Below are positions 1 through 9,283 of a DNA stretch of 64,000 nucleotides, piece by piece; positions within the stretch are counted from its first letter, which is position 1; each line of letters starts with the position of its first letter. The notes under the pieces were generated by a model. That model ran no database searches and was not told the origin of the DNA. It was given only the letters and a program-made list of their open reading frames with translations. Origin of the DNA: Paenibacillus sp. FSL R5-0766 (lineage in GTDB: Bacteria; Bacillota; Bacilli; Paenibacillales; Paenibacillaceae). The stretch lies in contig NZ_CP150227.1 of assembly GCF_037971845.1 (NCBI RefSeq), positions 1,674,001-1,738,000 of the forward strand. Reading direction: 5' to 3'. Both the position numbers and the translations under genes were made by a program.

Positions 1-77
1 CGGCGATATGCGGTGAAGTGTTTCTGGTGACCGTAGGCATTGCGATTGAACTGAAAAGCAAGGAGTACCGCTTATGA
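1..77 (+). CDS. C-terminal end of probable CobU (adenosylcobinamide kinase/guanylyltransferase), partial
   Basis: An open frame enters from the left edge and ends in TGA at 75-77, leaving only about 24 residues (visible: GEVFLVTVGIAIELK). It overlaps the cobS start by four bases (ATGA), which indicates translational coupling within one operon. CobU C-termini often end with a similar hydrophobic strand followed by a short basic tail, and cobU directly before cobS is a common order. The identity is therefore inferred mainly from position. Another cobalamin gene, such as a cobT or cobD relative, is possible. Confidence 0.45.
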   Translation, partial: AICGEVFLVTVGIAIELKSKEYRL

Positions 78-964
78 AGGATGGCACGCCTGCTCCTCAG
101 CGCAAACATGCGGCGGCAGCCGCTTTTCAATTTTTGTCCCGTTTCCCTGTCAAAATGCAAATCGATTTTGTCCCGCCATTGCTGCGGGAAAGTGTAGTCT
201 TTTATCCGCTGGTCGGTGCTGCAATTGGTCTGTGTGCCTGGCTCGCGGGAGCCTTAAGCGGTGCAGTGCTTCCGGCCTTTCCGGCTGCCGTCCTGACCTT
301 GACGTTATGGGTATGGCTTACCGGAGGGCTCCATCTTGACGGATGGATGGATACGGCGGATGGCTTGCTCAGTTATCGTACTCGTGAACGGATGCTTGAG
401 ATTATGAAGGACAGCCGTGTCGGGGCAATGGGCGTGATCGCCTGCGTGTTGCTTCTGATGATGAAGGCTGCGCTGATCGCTGATTTTATTGCCCGGGGCC
501 ACTGGGTGTACGGTGCGTTGCTGATCCTGCCCATGATCTGGAGCCGCTGGTTCATGGTGTATGCGATGTCGGCCTGGCCGAATGCGCGCGAAGATGATGG
601 ACTTGCTGTATTGTTTAAAGGTCTCGGGGAGCGGAAGGAGGTCCAGCGTGCACGAAGTTCAGCTGTGGGCCTGACCTTGGTCGCAGGGGCACTTACGTTT
701 GCCGCGGTGTGGCTTTTCAAGCCGGATATGGGGATTGCGGATGCGATGGTGAGTGGGCTGGGAACACTGCCATGGTGGCTATACCCGGTGACGGCAGTTA
801 TTATACTGCCTGTGGCGTGTTATTATATCGGCCGATTCGTGGCTGCTCGGATCAGTGAACGGCTCGGCGGTTTAACCGGGGATACGTATGGTGCCATGAA
901 TGAGCTGCTGGAGGCGGCTTTGTTGACCGTGCTGAGTGTGCTTCAGGGACTGTTCTGGCTGTAA
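74..964 (+). CDS. cobS: Adenosylcobinamide-GDP ribazoletransferase (cobalamin-5'-phosphate synthase)
   Basis: CobS is a membrane enzyme that joins adenosylcobinamide-GDP to alpha-ribazole(-phosphate), the last assembly step of the cobalamin nucleotide loop. The 296-residue protein has the family signature LTGGLHLDGWMDTADG at about residues 82-97, then the KDSRVGAMG segment near 112-120, among several hydrophobic helices (about 40-85, 120-150, 195-215, 235-255). Its length is slightly above the usual ~250 because of a longer N-terminus. The start ATG overlaps the stop of the preceding gene. cobQ follows after a 90 bp gap, so the three genes probably form one cobalamin operon. Confidence 0.95.
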   Translation: MKDGTPAPQRKHAAAAAFQFLSRFPVKMQIDFVPPLLRESVVFYPLVGAAIGLCAWLAGALSGAVLPAFPAAVLTLTLWVWLTGGLHLDGWMDTADGLLSYRTRERMLEIMKDSRVGAMGVIACVLLLMMKAALIADFIARGHWVYGALLILPMIWSRWFMVYAMSAWPNAREDDGLAVLFKGLGERKEVQRARSSAVGLTLVAGALTFAAVWLFKPDMGIADAMVSGLGTLPWWLYPVTAVIILPVACYYIGRFVAARISERLGGLTGDTYGAMNELLEAALLTVLSVLQGLFWL

Positions 965-1054
965 CTTTTGAAGTATGAAGAAGTATGGAAAGTGTTACGC
1001 ATAAGGTTGGGAGCAAGGTGATCTGGATATAACACGGAGACAGGGGGAGAGAGC

Positions 1055-2635
1055 GTGGAAGATAGGCCATCACAACCAGCGGCGGTACTGATGCTGCAAG
1101 GAACGGCTTCCGATGTAGGCAAAAGTGTCATCACAACGGCATTGTGCCGGATTTTTAAGCAGGACGGCTTCAAGCCAGCCCCGTTTAAATCACAGAATAT
1201 GGCACTGAATTCCTATGTGACGGAAGATGGCAAGGAGATTGGTCGGGCTCAGGGAGCACAAGCTGAAGCCTGCGGTATTGAGGCGACAACCGACATGAAT
1301 CCAATCCTGATCAAGCCGGTGCGGGACATGCATTCGCAGATCGTGGTACATGGTGTACCATTTGCCCAGATGAGTGCATCAGAGTACCGTCAGCATTTCC
1401 TGCCTGAAGCAAAGCACACGGTTATGGATGCGTTGAATCGGCTACGGGATACTTATGATATTGTGCTGATGGAGGGAGCGGGCAGTCCGGCCGAGATCAA
1501 TCTGAAGGACCGGGATATCGTCAACATGAATCTGGCAGGCTGGGCCGATGCGCCGGTGATTCTGATCTCCGATATTGATCGGGGCGGGGTATTTGCTTCC
1601 ATCGTAGGTACGCTCGAACTGCTTGAACCCCATGAGGCGGCGCGTGTCAAAGGGTTCATTATCAACAAGTTCCGCGGTGATCTGTCCCTGTTGCAGCCAG
1701 GACTCGACTGGCTTGAAGAACGGACAGGCATTCCAGTATTAGGTGTATTGCCTTACATAAGAGATATTCAGATTGAAGCAGAGGATTCGGTGGTACTGGA
1801 CTCCATGCGTCATGGTAAATCCGGCAAAACCGAGCTGGATCTGGTGGTGATCCGATATCCGCGAATTTCCAACTTTACAGACTTTGATGCACTTTCCCGT
1901 GAACCGGATGTAAATGTGCGTTACGTGACCTCGCCAGAGGAATTGGGCAGTCCGGATGCCATTCTTCTACCGGGTACGAAGGATACCATAGGTGACCTGG
2001 CATATTTGCGTGAGTCTGGGCTGGAACAGGCGATTGCCAGCCAGACCGAGCGTGAGCATGTTCAGCTCGTAGGAATATGTGGCGGATACCAGATGCTGGG
2101 ACGTCATCTGAAGGACCCGTTTGCTGTGGAGGCGAATCAGATCCAGGAAGCAAAAGGACTTGGCTGGCTCCCGCTGTCGACAACGTTTCTTCAGGAAAAG
2201 CAGACCGTCAGAGCCTCCGGACGGGTGCAGCCTGATCACCCGATTCGTCTGTATGGTGAGCGAGATGTAACAGATGCTTCATTACCTGTTAATGGATATG
2301 AGATTCATATGGGTGTTACGGAGTGCCACGAGCCTGAACGGGTAACCGCGTTGTTTGAAATCTCACATCCAGGTGGTCAACCTTTCCAAGAAGGCTGGGG
2401 CTCAGTAGATGGCAGCGTGTGGGGAACCTACCTGCATGGTTTGTTTGAAAGTGATCAATTCCGACGTTCGTGGCTGAATGCCTTGCGTGAAGGTAAAGGA
2501 CTGCCGCCGCTTCAGGAGACATATAGTGCGCATGAACGTAAGGAGATGGAATTTGATCGGGTAGCCGAATCGTTGCGTTCGGCATTGGATATGAAGCGCG
2601 TGTACGAGATTATGGGTGTTCAGGCACCCGAGTGA
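1055..2635 (+). CDS. cobQ: Cobyric acid synthase (CobQ/CbiP), glutamine-hydrolysing
   Basis: CobQ amidates the b, d, e and g side chains of adenosylcobyrinic acid a,c-diamide using glutamine and ATP. Two domains are visible. The N-terminal dethiobiotin-synthetase-like ATPase has a P-loop, GTASDVGKS, at residues 16-24. The C-terminal class I glutamine amidotransferase-like domain has nucleophile Cys342 in GICGGYQMLG and His461 in GTYLHGLF. The length of 526 is normal. The GTG start at 1055 is preceded by the strong site GGGGGAGA. The gene closes the cobalamin operon and is followed at once by a hairpin terminator. The window also encodes a B12-binding radical SAM protein at 57.2-59.3 kb. Confidence 0.96.
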   Translation: MEDRPSQPAAVLMLQGTASDVGKSVITTALCRIFKQDGFKPAPFKSQNMALNSYVTEDGKEIGRAQGAQAEACGIEATTDMNPILIKPVRDMHSQIVVHGVPFAQMSASEYRQHFLPEAKHTVMDALNRLRDTYDIVLMEGAGSPAEINLKDRDIVNMNLAGWADAPVILISDIDRGGVFASIVGTLELLEPHEAARVKGFIINKFRGDLSLLQPGLDWLEERTGIPVLGVLPYIRDIQIEAEDSVVLDSMRHGKSGKTELDLVVIRYPRISNFTDFDALSREPDVNVRYVTSPEELGSPDAILLPGTKDTIGDLAYLRESGLEQAIASQTEREHVQLVGICGGYQMLGRHLKDPFAVEANQIQEAKGLGWLPLSTTFLQEKQTVRASGRVQPDHPIRLYGERDVTDASLPVNGYEIHMGVTECHEPERVTALFEISHPGGQPFQEGWGSVDGSVWGTYLHGLFESDQFRRSWLNALREGKGLPPLQETYSAHERKEMEFDRVAESLRSALDMKRVYEIMGVQAPE

Positions 2636-2640
2636 AACAA

Positions 2641-2703
2641 CAATACCCCCATGTCCGACAAACCGTTCTCTAGAAACGGAATGTTAGCGGCATGGGGGTA
2701 TTG
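2641..2703. terminator. Hairpin between convergent cobQ and MCP genes
   Basis: Arms CAATACCCCCATG (2641-2653) and CATGGGGGTATTG (2691-2703) are perfectly complementary over 13 bp. The intervening bases form a second small stem (CCGTT/AACGG). The hairpin lies between two converging genes, so it probably ends transcription in both directions. The following tract is T-rich but not a clean T-run. Confidence 0.75.
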
Positions 2704-2761
2704 TATATCCTATGATTAAATGAGGTTTAAAACAGGTGATGATAGGTTAATGGTTAACCTG

Positions 2762-4462
2762 TTAGTTTATTTTGAAATTTTTCATAGCCGATTGCAGCTC
2801 TACGGCTTGTTCATGCAGATGACGAACTGTATTCGAATGTGAATCCATCTCGCTGAGCTGAAGATCTGCTGTTGAAGCAATCTGTAACATGCTCTCACGG
2901 GATTTGGTCGTAATCTGTGCCGTTTCTTCAACGGACGCACTCACTTCTTCAGCACCAGCGGATACTTGTTGTGTAGAAGCAGAGACGGTCTGAATGGTCA
3001 GATTCACGTTCTGAATCAATTCATTCAGTTGCTGGAAGGCTGAGCCTGCTTGTTGAACAACAGTTGTGCCTGAACCAATCTCCTGGGTTACACGGTTCAT
3101 GGCATCAACCGAACGTTCAGCATCTTCACGAATGGTACCCAGATAATCCGAAATTTCTTCGGTGGCTGTCTTGGATTGCTCGGCAAGTTTGCGAACTTCT
3201 CCAGCAACAACAGCGAATCCGCGGCCATGCTCTCCGGCACGTGCTGCTTCAATGGAGGCGTTGAGTGACAGCATGTTAATCTGTTTGGTGATTTCAAAAA
3301 TGGAAGCAACAATGGTGCCGATGGCTACCGAACGTTCATTCATAGTTTCCACATAACGCAACGATTCGCTTGCTGTCTGACCTACACGCTCCATCTGCTC
3401 AATGGCATTCTGAGCCAGTCGGTTACCGTTAACTGCCTCGTTGGCTGCTTCACCAATCTGGTCAGACACTTCAGCAGAAGAAGAAGCAATATGCATGATA
3501 CCTTGCGTGATTTCTTCCATAGCTCTGGCGTTCTCGGATGCGCTTGACGCAATGCTGATGCTGCCTTTTTCTGCATCTTCTGCGGAGCGGCTGGAGTTTC
3601 GAACCATACCGGACATCGATTCAACCCGCTGAAGCAGGTCATTGGAGCCTGATACAACTTCATTGGACGTGGACAAGGCACGGCTAATCATTTCTTTCAG
3701 GTTATGCGTCATCGTCTGGAAGCTTGCGGCAAGCTGGGCAATTTCATCTTTACCTTTGATCTCTAGTTCAGCGGTCAGATCACCCTGGGATATTTGTTTG
3801 CTATGTTGGACGAGCTTGATGATTGGTTTGGTAACTCTTTTGATCATACTAGTGGAGATAAGCCAGCCGAGCACAAACACTAATGCTGTAATCCCAAGAC
3901 ACAACCAGAAAATCTGGGTAATCTTGTCTTGAATGAACTGGGCATCCATGCTCACAGCCATAATCATGTTACTTCCTGCAATGGGGATAAAGGCTGCTTT
4001 ATGTACACCAAAGGAATCGGAGTAGACCTCACTGATTACCATTTCTTTGTTTTCAATGGCTGCATTCATTGCAGGTTCTACACTAATCTCATCCTGGGCT
4101 TTCATGTTTGAAGAAGGGTTGGCCACAACGACTTTGGCTGAGCCATCTTGAATAGCAACAACGTAAGCCGCATCCAAATTATGTTCTTTGGCTTTATCTG
4201 CCAGGTACGATTCCACGGTCATGGCAGCACCTTCAGAACCGGCTCCGCCACTCTGTACCTGTAGGATTTTGGAAGCTGAAGTATTTTTGTATATATCCTG
4301 AATGGACGTGTTTAGGACTTTGTCAAACTGCGGGAGCACGTAGCTTTGAATAATATTCATCGAAACGGCGTAAAAACTAATACTGAACAACAGGGAAGCA
4401 ACCAGCAGAACGAGGAACAAGTTGCCTCTGATTTTACCGGCAACGGTGCGATTACGAAACAT
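2762..4462 (-). CDS. Methyl-accepting chemotaxis protein
   Basis: This is a transmembrane chemoreceptor that would signal to the CheA/CheW array. The 566-residue protein has a TM helix at about 15-36, an extracytoplasmic sensor region of about 150 residues, a second TM at about 184-204, and a HAMP domain ([20 protein letters not shown] region, about 214-262). A long cytoplasmic helical signalling domain follows, with the conserved hairpin tip around [19 protein letters not shown] at about 393-411. The length is typical. The start is supported by AAAGGAT 8 bases upstream. It is a single-gene unit, with no che genes nearby. The ligand cannot be told from sequence. Confidence 0.93.
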   Translation of the reverse strand: MFRNRTVAGKIRGNLFLVLLVASLLFSISFYAVSMNIIQSYVLPQFDKVLNTSIQDIYKNTSASKILQVQSGGAGSEGAAMTVESYLADKAKEHNLDAAYVVAIQDGSAKVVVANPSSNMKAQDEISVEPAMNAAIENKEMVISEVYSDSFGVHKAAFIPIAGSNMIMAVSMDAQFIQDKITQIFWLCLGITALVFVLGWLISTSMIKRVTKPIIKLVQHSKQISQGDLTAELEIKGKDEIAQLAASFQTMTHNLKEMISRALSTSNEVVSGSNDLLQRVESMSGMVRNSSRSAEDAEKGSISIASSASENARAMEEITQGIMHIASSSAEVSDQIGEAANEAVNGNRLAQNAIEQMERVGQTASESLRYVETMNERSVAIGTIVASIFEITKQINMLSLNASIEAARAGEHGRGFAVVAGEVRKLAEQSKTATEEISDYLGTIREDAERSVDAMNRVTQEIGSGTTVVQQAGSAFQQLNELIQNVNLTIQTVSASTQQVSAGAEEVSASVEETAQITTKSRESMLQIASTADLQLSEMDSHSNTVRHLHEQAVELQSAMKNFKIN

Positions 4463-4814
4463 ATGATCATCCTTTCACGTCAAGTTCATTAACATTATCG
4501 CTTTTCCGTAATCCTAAGACCTATCTACCAATGAAGAAAGACCTAAATTGAACATTGAGAAAACTTGGGAATAAGCGGATATACCTATATTACAAAATTA
4601 ACCGGAGGTTGAATAGAACAATTTTCACGATTTGGTGTATTTTTTTCAGAAATACATGAATCTATTACATGCATATTACATAATATCAATTAATACCTAC
4701 CAGAATAGTTTGTTATATGTTATATTGTAAAATGTCTTTGTCGGAAGTACAAAAGATAGAAGAGAAAACCGGATATGTTCCGGTTACACACATGCCTGAG
4801 GAGGATTTAAAGAA
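4463..4814. other. Divergent promoter region, AT-rich, no gene seen
   Basis: These 350 bp separate the divergently read chemoreceptor and cystine symporter genes. The tract is strongly AT-rich at 4560-4735, with several possible -10 elements (for example TATATT near 4720), but no promoter could be assigned with confidence. No S-box or T-box leader was seen. A CymR-type cysteine-responsive site would be expected for a tcyP gene but could not be recognised. Confidence 0.4.
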
Positions 4815-6212
4815 ATGGATACTTTTCTAATCATATTGAATGTAGTGGTTATGCTTGCCTTACTTGGTATCCTCTACTGGATGCAGAAAAAGCATATCTC
4901 CTTTACGAAACGCGTATTTGCGGGTCTGGGACTGGGGATTGTTTACGGGGTTATTCTCCAATTGGTGTACACATCAGGTTCTGATGTAGTTACGAAATCA
5001 GTCGATTGGTTCAATCTGGTCGGTTCAGGATATGTTCGTTTGTTACAAATGGTCGTGATCCCATTGATCATGGTGTCGATCATCTCAGCCATTATGAATC
5101 TGAAGGGCAAGCAAAATCTCGGCAAGATGAGTGTTTCCATTATTGCCATTCTGTTGATCACCACAGCGATTGCCGCAGGTGTCAGCATTGTAACCAGCCT
5201 TGGCTTCAACCTGACTTCCATTGAGATTCAAGGAGGAGACCGGGAGAATGCGCAGATTCAGAAGGTGGAGGAACGGCTTGTTGATGTGAAGGATCAGACC
5301 ATCCCGCAGCAAGTGCTGGAATTCATTCCTTCAAATCCATTTGCAGATATGACAGGAGAACGTCGTACATCCACACTGGCGGTGGTTATCTTCTCCGCGT
5401 TTATCGGTGTAGCTGTACTGGGATTGGATCGCAAAAAACCACAGCAGGCGGAAACCTTCCGAGGTATGGTTAATGCGGTATATGCGGTGGTTATGCGAAT
5501 TGTTACACTGGTGCTGCGGCTTACGCCTTACGGGATTTTAGCACTGATTACAAAGGTAACGGCGACAACCAATGCGGAAGAGATATTAAAGCTCATCAAA
5601 TTCGTGATTGCGTCTTATATCGCGCTGGCGATCATGTTTATTATTCATCTGATCATTATCACTCTGTCCGGCTTCAACCCGGTTACGTATTTGAAGAAGG
5701 TGCTGCCAACACTGGTATTTGCCTTTACGTCCCGTTCAAGTGCAGCGGCGATCCCGCTGAATGTGGAGACACAGACGAAGAAACTCGGCGTATCGGACGG
5801 TATTGCGAACCTGTCTGCAAGCTTTGGGGCTACGATTGGGCAAAACGGCTGCGCCGGGATCTATCCGGCCATGCTGGCGGTGATGATTGCTCCGACGGTC
5901 GGCATCGACCCGCTGAGCTGGGACTTCATTGTGACTTTGATCCTCGTAGTCATGATCAGTTCGTTTGGTGTGGCTGGCGTTGGCGGCGGGGCAACCTTCG
6001 CTTCCCTGATCGTATTGTCCACCATGAATCTGCCTGTGGCTCTGGTTGGACTGCTCATTTCCGTGGAGCCGCTGATCGACATGGGTCGTACAGCGCTTAA
6101 CGTGAACGGGTCGATGACATCAGGACTCGTGACGAGCAGAATTTTGAAGGAAAACGATCGGGACACGTTTAACGATCAGAGTCGTGAGCTGGATTCTGCG
6201 GCTCAGGCTTAA
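4815..6212 (+). CDS. tcyP: L-cystine symporter, TcyP-like (dicarboxylate/amino acid:cation symporter family)
   Basis: This is a membrane symporter of the DAACS (SLC1-like) fold, predicted to import L-cystine with protons or sodium. The 465-residue length is almost that of Bacillus TcyP. Features are about eight hydrophobic helices, the serine-rich hairpin FAFTSRSSAAAIPLN at about 303-317, and the family segment FGATIGQNGCAGIYPAM near 339-355. GVAGVGGGATFASL near 388 is the second re-entrant loop. The start ATG follows GAGGATTTAAAGAA. It appears monocistronic and ends at a strong terminator. Assignment to cystine rather than glutamate or aspartate rests on overall resemblance to TcyP. Confidence 0.88.
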   Translation: MDTFLIILNVVVMLALLGILYWMQKKHISFTKRVFAGLGLGIVYGVILQLVYTSGSDVVTKSVDWFNLVGSGYVRLLQMVVIPLIMVSIISAIMNLKGKQNLGKMSVSIIAILLITTAIAAGVSIVTSLGFNLTSIEIQGGDRENAQIQKVEERLVDVKDQTIPQQVLEFIPSNPFADMTGERRTSTLAVVIFSAFIGVAVLGLDRKKPQQAETFRGMVNAVYAVVMRIVTLVLRLTPYGILALITKVTATTNAEEILKLIKFVIASYIALAIMFIIHLIIITLSGFNPVTYLKKVLPTLVFAFTSRSSAAAIPLNVETQTKKLGVSDGIANLSASFGATIGQNGCAGIYPAMLAVMIAPTVGIDPLSWDFIVTLILVVMISSFGVAGVGGGATFASLIVLSTMNLPVALVGLLISVEPLIDMGRTALNVNGSMTSGLVTSRILKENDRDTFNDQSRELDSAAQA

Positions 6213-6280
6213 TACAGAATAGATTAGATAGAAGCTCACATTAAGATAGCTAGAGCCGTCTACACATCAAGTGAGAAAAG

Positions 6281-6315
6281 CCGTCCTTCGGAGGAATCCG
6301 GAGGGCGGTTTTTTT
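6281..6315 (+). terminator. Rho-independent terminator of tcyP
   Basis: The GC-rich hairpin CCGTCCTTCGGA / TCCGGAGGGCGG is followed directly by seven T residues. It lies about 70 bp after the tcyP stop on the same strand. Confidence 0.88.
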
Positions 6316-6514
6316 GCGGCAATCAAACTATGCTGTGCACAGTGGTGAAGCAGTCTTCTTTTTCTATACATGGTGCAAGGGGAATAGAGGTAGGAAAAAC
6401 TAGTATGGTCGAGAGGGAAGCGGGAGGAATATAGAAGGGGTCGTAGTCACTCAGGCACACTTGGAGTTATTTAGTTCTGTTCATGGGACGAGAAATGTGA
6501 TAGAGTATTCATGT

Positions 6515-6572
6515 TTTGGCCCTGAGCCAAACCGCGGTTCGTAACCATCCCGCGTAATCAAAACTAGGAAGG
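6515..6572 (+). promoter_or_regulatory. Type I preQ1 riboswitch with an upstream hairpin
   Basis: Aptamer stem P1 is CGCGG (6533-6537) with CCGCG (6550-6554), closing a 12-base loop TTCGTAACCATC. It is followed by the A-rich tail TAATCAAAACTAGGAAGG, matching the stem, loop and pseudoknot-tail plan of preQ1-I aptamers. The tail runs into AGGAAGG (6566-6572), the only good ribosome binding site of the next gene, and no terminator follows. Ligand binding would therefore mask the ribosome binding site (translational control). A small separate hairpin, TTTGGC/GCCAAA at 6515-6531, sits directly upstream and is not part of the standard aptamer. The downstream gene encodes a queuosine-precursor transporter, which fits. 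Confidence 0.85.
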
Positions 6573-6574
6573 CA

Positions 6575-7270
6575 GTGTATGTATTTATGTTTAACTTAGG
6601 GTGGGGAGCAGTTTTTGTTCTCGTAACTTATGGATTTTTCCTGTTGTGTTACCGCTTGTTCGGTAAAAAAGGTCTCTATGCCTGGATTGGTGTGGCTACG
6701 GTTATAGCCAACATTCAGGTGACCAAAACGATAGATATCATGGGAATCGTGCTGACGCTTGGTAACACGATGTATGTCAGCATGTACCTGACCAGTGATC
6801 TGCTCAATGAGAAATATGGACCAGGTGAGGCACGCAAAGCTGTATGGTTCGGATTTTTCACGCTCATCATGACAACGGTTCTGATGCAGATGGTGTTGTT
6901 TTTTGACCCGGCACCAACGGACTTTGCACAGGATTCGATGAAAACATTGTTTGGTCTGCTGCCACGTCTGGCACTCGGAAGTCTGACAGCTTATTTTATA
7001 AGTCAGTTCCTGGATGTTCGATTGTACTCCTGGTTGCGCAAGGTGGCCCCAGGGCGCAATCAGTTGTGGATACGCACCAACGGTAGTTCGATCATCAGTT
7101 CATTTGTGGATACACTGGTGTTCTGCACGATCGCGTTTGCGTTCATCTACCCTTGGGATGTTTGGCTGGAAATCTTCCTGACGACGTATATTATCAAATT
7201 TGTATTAACTGCGGTTGGAACGCCGTTTCTGTATGCTGCACGTAGCTTTAAGTTTAAGGATGAGGCTTAG
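6575..7270 (+). CDS. Queuosine precursor transporter (YhhQ/VUT family)
   Basis: This is a small integral membrane protein that takes up a 7-deazaguanine precursor (preQ0 or preQ1) for queuosine modification of tRNA. The 231-residue frame has six or so hydrophobic helices. It carries the family hallmarks ATVIANIQVTKTI (about 41-53) and TSDLLNEKYG (about 73-82), plus FVDTLVFCTIAF near 179-190. The riboswitch directly upstream supports the function independently. The start is uncertain. GTG at 6575 is only two bases from AGGAAGG, and the in-frame ATG at 6587 is 14 bases away. The latter gives MFNLGWG, but either could be used. Confidence 0.9.
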   Translation: MYVFMFNLGWGAVFVLVTYGFFLLCYRLFGKKGLYAWIGVATVIANIQVTKTIDIMGIVLTLGNTMYVSMYLTSDLLNEKYGPGEARKAVWFGFFTLIMTTVLMQMVLFFDPAPTDFAQDSMKTLFGLLPRLALGSLTAYFISQFLDVRLYSWLRKVAPGRNQLWIRTNGSSIISSFVDTLVFCTIAFAFIYPWDVWLEIFLTTYIIKFVLTAVGTPFLYAARSFKFKDEA

Positions 7271-7331
7271 ACAATATCGTTATGAGCGTGTATCATTAGC
7301 AACAATGATTTCATACAAAGGGGAATCGCAC

Positions 7332-7685
7332 ATGTACTCTACACTGCGTTATACACTGGAAAGCAATGGCACAACCTACGAGAATGATAGCATTAATGCC
7401 TCGTTATTGGTGGAGTTGATCTCCAATCTGGAATTGCATGAATACGTAGTACTTAAACCTTCGGAGCTGGTGGAGGGAAGTATGTATATGCAGGCTGCTG
7501 CGCTTGAGGAACCAGGGCAAATGGTGGCAGAGATTCGTTTGCAGGAAGGCGAGGACGGTTTCCGGCATTACAGCTGCAGCACAACAGATCCGACCGGGAT
7601 TATTCAATGGTTTCTGGATTACTGGGGGAAGCAACAGCTGCCACAGCTGGAGTCTTGGCAGGATATCACGCATGAGTTTGGTTAA
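7332..7685 (+). CDS. Uncharacterised small acidic protein
   Basis: This is a 117-residue protein with no family recognised. It is acidic, probably soluble, with no signal peptide or TM segment. Predicted strands alternate with short helices, and a Trp/Tyr-rich C-terminus (IQWFLDYWGKQQLP) is visible. The chosen ATG is preceded by AAAGGGGAATCGCAC. The reading frame is also open upstream into the transporter gene, but that part has no start with a good ribosome binding site. It lies 61 bp after the queuosine transporter on the same strand, with no terminator between them. The two may be co-transcribed; the strong terminator comes after this gene. Confidence 0.7.
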   Translation: MYSTLRYTLESNGTTYENDSINASLLVELISNLELHEYVVLKPSELVEGSMYMQAAALEEPGQMVAEIRLQEGEDGFRHYSCSTTDPTGIIQWFLDYWGKQQLPQLESWQDITHEFG

Positions 7686-7762
7686 TGGTAAATGAGTGAG
7701 CCAGGAATAAGGTTACGTAGAATGCAGACGGAGTAATTTAGGATATGCTTCGTATTAATTAC

Positions 7763-7805
7763 AATCCCGCAACCCATGATATTCATGGATTTGCGGGATT
7801 TTTGC
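7763..7805 (+). terminator. Rho-independent terminator
   Basis: Arms AATCCCGCAA (7763-7772) and TTGCGGGATT (7791-7800) are perfectly complementary, with an inner stem CCATGA/TCATGG. A T-run follows. It ends the riboswitch-controlled transcript and separates it from the convergent peptidase gene. Confidence 0.9.
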
Positions 7806-7932
7806 GTTCGCGAAAGGAGTATAGTATTTTGAAGATACAGTTCAGCACAGTTTCGTGCAGTTTAGTTCATGATGCATAATATCGGCTAAGCATTGATGTA
7901 TCTGGGCTATTTTTGACATAGATCCAGTTGGA

Positions 7933-9045
7933 TTAGTCGGTAAGGATTTGCAGTTCTTTTGGATATGTTGTCAGAACTTCCACACCTGTCTCGGTTACAA
8001 TTACATCATCTTCGATACGGACGCCGCCTGCTGCGGTATATATGCCCGGTTCAATTGTGAATACGGTACCTTCATTCAGGATGTCCATATTCTCTCCATG
8101 GAGAGAAGGATACTCATGTACGTCAATACCGAGTCCATGGCCTACTCTATGCATAAAACGCTCGCCGTACCCCGCTTCTTCCGTGACCTGGCGTGCTGCA
8201 CGATCCACTTCGGCACAGGTGATGCCTGGTTTCACGATTTGAATAGCAGCTTCATTCGCTGCGAGCACAGTGTTATAGATGGTTTTGAGTTCAGGTGAGA
8301 TGTCACCAAAGGCGAATGTACGTGTGATATCCGAGGCATATCCTCCAGCATAGACACCCATATCAAACATCAACAGGTCACCATGTTGCAGTTTCCGTTC
8401 ACCCGGTGTACCGTGTGGCAGACCTGTTTTGGGTCCCGTGAGCACCATGGTATCAAAGGAAGGACCATCAGCACCCAGCTTTTTCATCTGATACTCCATC
8501 TCGGCGACAAGTTCGATCTCGGTTACACCTGTGCGAACATGAGAGAGTCCTTGACGCAATGTTTCTTCAATCAGATAAATGGCGTGGCGAATGCGGGCTA
8601 CCTCATCCGGTGTTTTTTTCACACGTAATGTGCGAAGCAGGGGGCCAACATCTTCAAAGCTGGCAGCACCCAGCGCGGCGGTCAGTTGCTCATAACGTGA
8701 TACTGTCACATATTCTTTTTCGAGACCTACTCGGGCCAATCGCCCCTGATAACGATCAAACAAAGCGTATGGATTATCCGTATCCGTGTGAGTGGCAATA
8801 TTGGATACCGAGGAAGCGGCTGCGGCAGCTTCAGCATCGAGCGCAGGTACAATCAACAGGGGCTCTTCGCCCCGTGCGAGAACCAGACCTAGGAAGCGTT
8901 CATGCGGATTGCTCGCAAATCCGGTTAAATAGTAGATATGTTTTGGATCTGTGATCAGCATGGCGTCCAATCCTTGCCCGGACAGATCGGCTTCAAGACG
9001 AGATAAAGGGTTTTGATTCATAAGTGTAGTTGTCCACCTTTCCAT
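7933..9045 (-). CDS. M24-family aminopeptidase, Xaa-Pro dipeptidase-like
   Basis: This is a metallopeptidase predicted to cleave Xaa-Pro dipeptides or N-terminal residues in the cytoplasm. The 370-residue protein has an N-terminal creatinase-like domain (about 15-150) and a C-terminal pita-bread domain. The metal ligands can be followed in order: Asp in LLMFDMGVYAGGY, Asp in ASDITRTF, His in HRVGHGLGIDVHE, Glu in FTIEPGIY and Glu in VRIEDDV. The start may be the outer ATG at 9045 (AAGGA 8 bases upstream) or the inner ATG at 9021. Bacillus PepQ/YkvY-like proteins are the closest type. No operon partner is seen. Confidence 0.92.
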   Translation of the reverse strand: MERWTTTLMNQNPLSRLEADLSGQGLDAMLITDPKHIYYLTGFASNPHERFLGLVLARGEEPLLIVPALDAEAAAAASSVSNIATHTDTDNPYALFDRYQGRLARVGLEKEYVTVSRYEQLTAALGAASFEDVGPLLRTLRVKKTPDEVARIRHAIYLIEETLRQGLSHVRTGVTEIELVAEMEYQMKKLGADGPSFDTMVLTGPKTGLPHGTPGERKLQHGDLLMFDMGVYAGGYASDITRTFAFGDISPELKTIYNTVLAANEAAIQIVKPGITCAEVDRAARQVTEEAGYGERFMHRVGHGLGIDVHEYPSLHGENMDILNEGTVFTIEPGIYTAAGGVRIEDDVIVTETGVEVLTTYPKELQILTD

Positions 9046-9283
9046 TCATACTATCCTTCTATTATAAAAGATTATGATGGAATTCCAAACCGCAGTGATT
9101 TCATGTCCTCGGAATCCCTTGAATTCTCGGTTTAAACGGCTGGTATGAAGGGTAATACAGGGCGAAACCGCTTTACAGATGAATAATAACAACTCAAATA
9201 TAGAGAAAAATACATTAACAATACGTTAAAGTATGGCTTAATTAATTTATACAAAAGAACGATATACGAAGGGAGATGTAATC

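Noticed and set aside
1..73. Cobalamin riboswitch for the cob genes
   Set aside because: The operon's promoter lies outside the window, and no B12-box-like element was recognised here or before the radical SAM gene.
4700..4735. CymR site or S-box for tcyP
   Set aside because: AT-rich sequence gives several loose matches; none is convincing without a matrix search.
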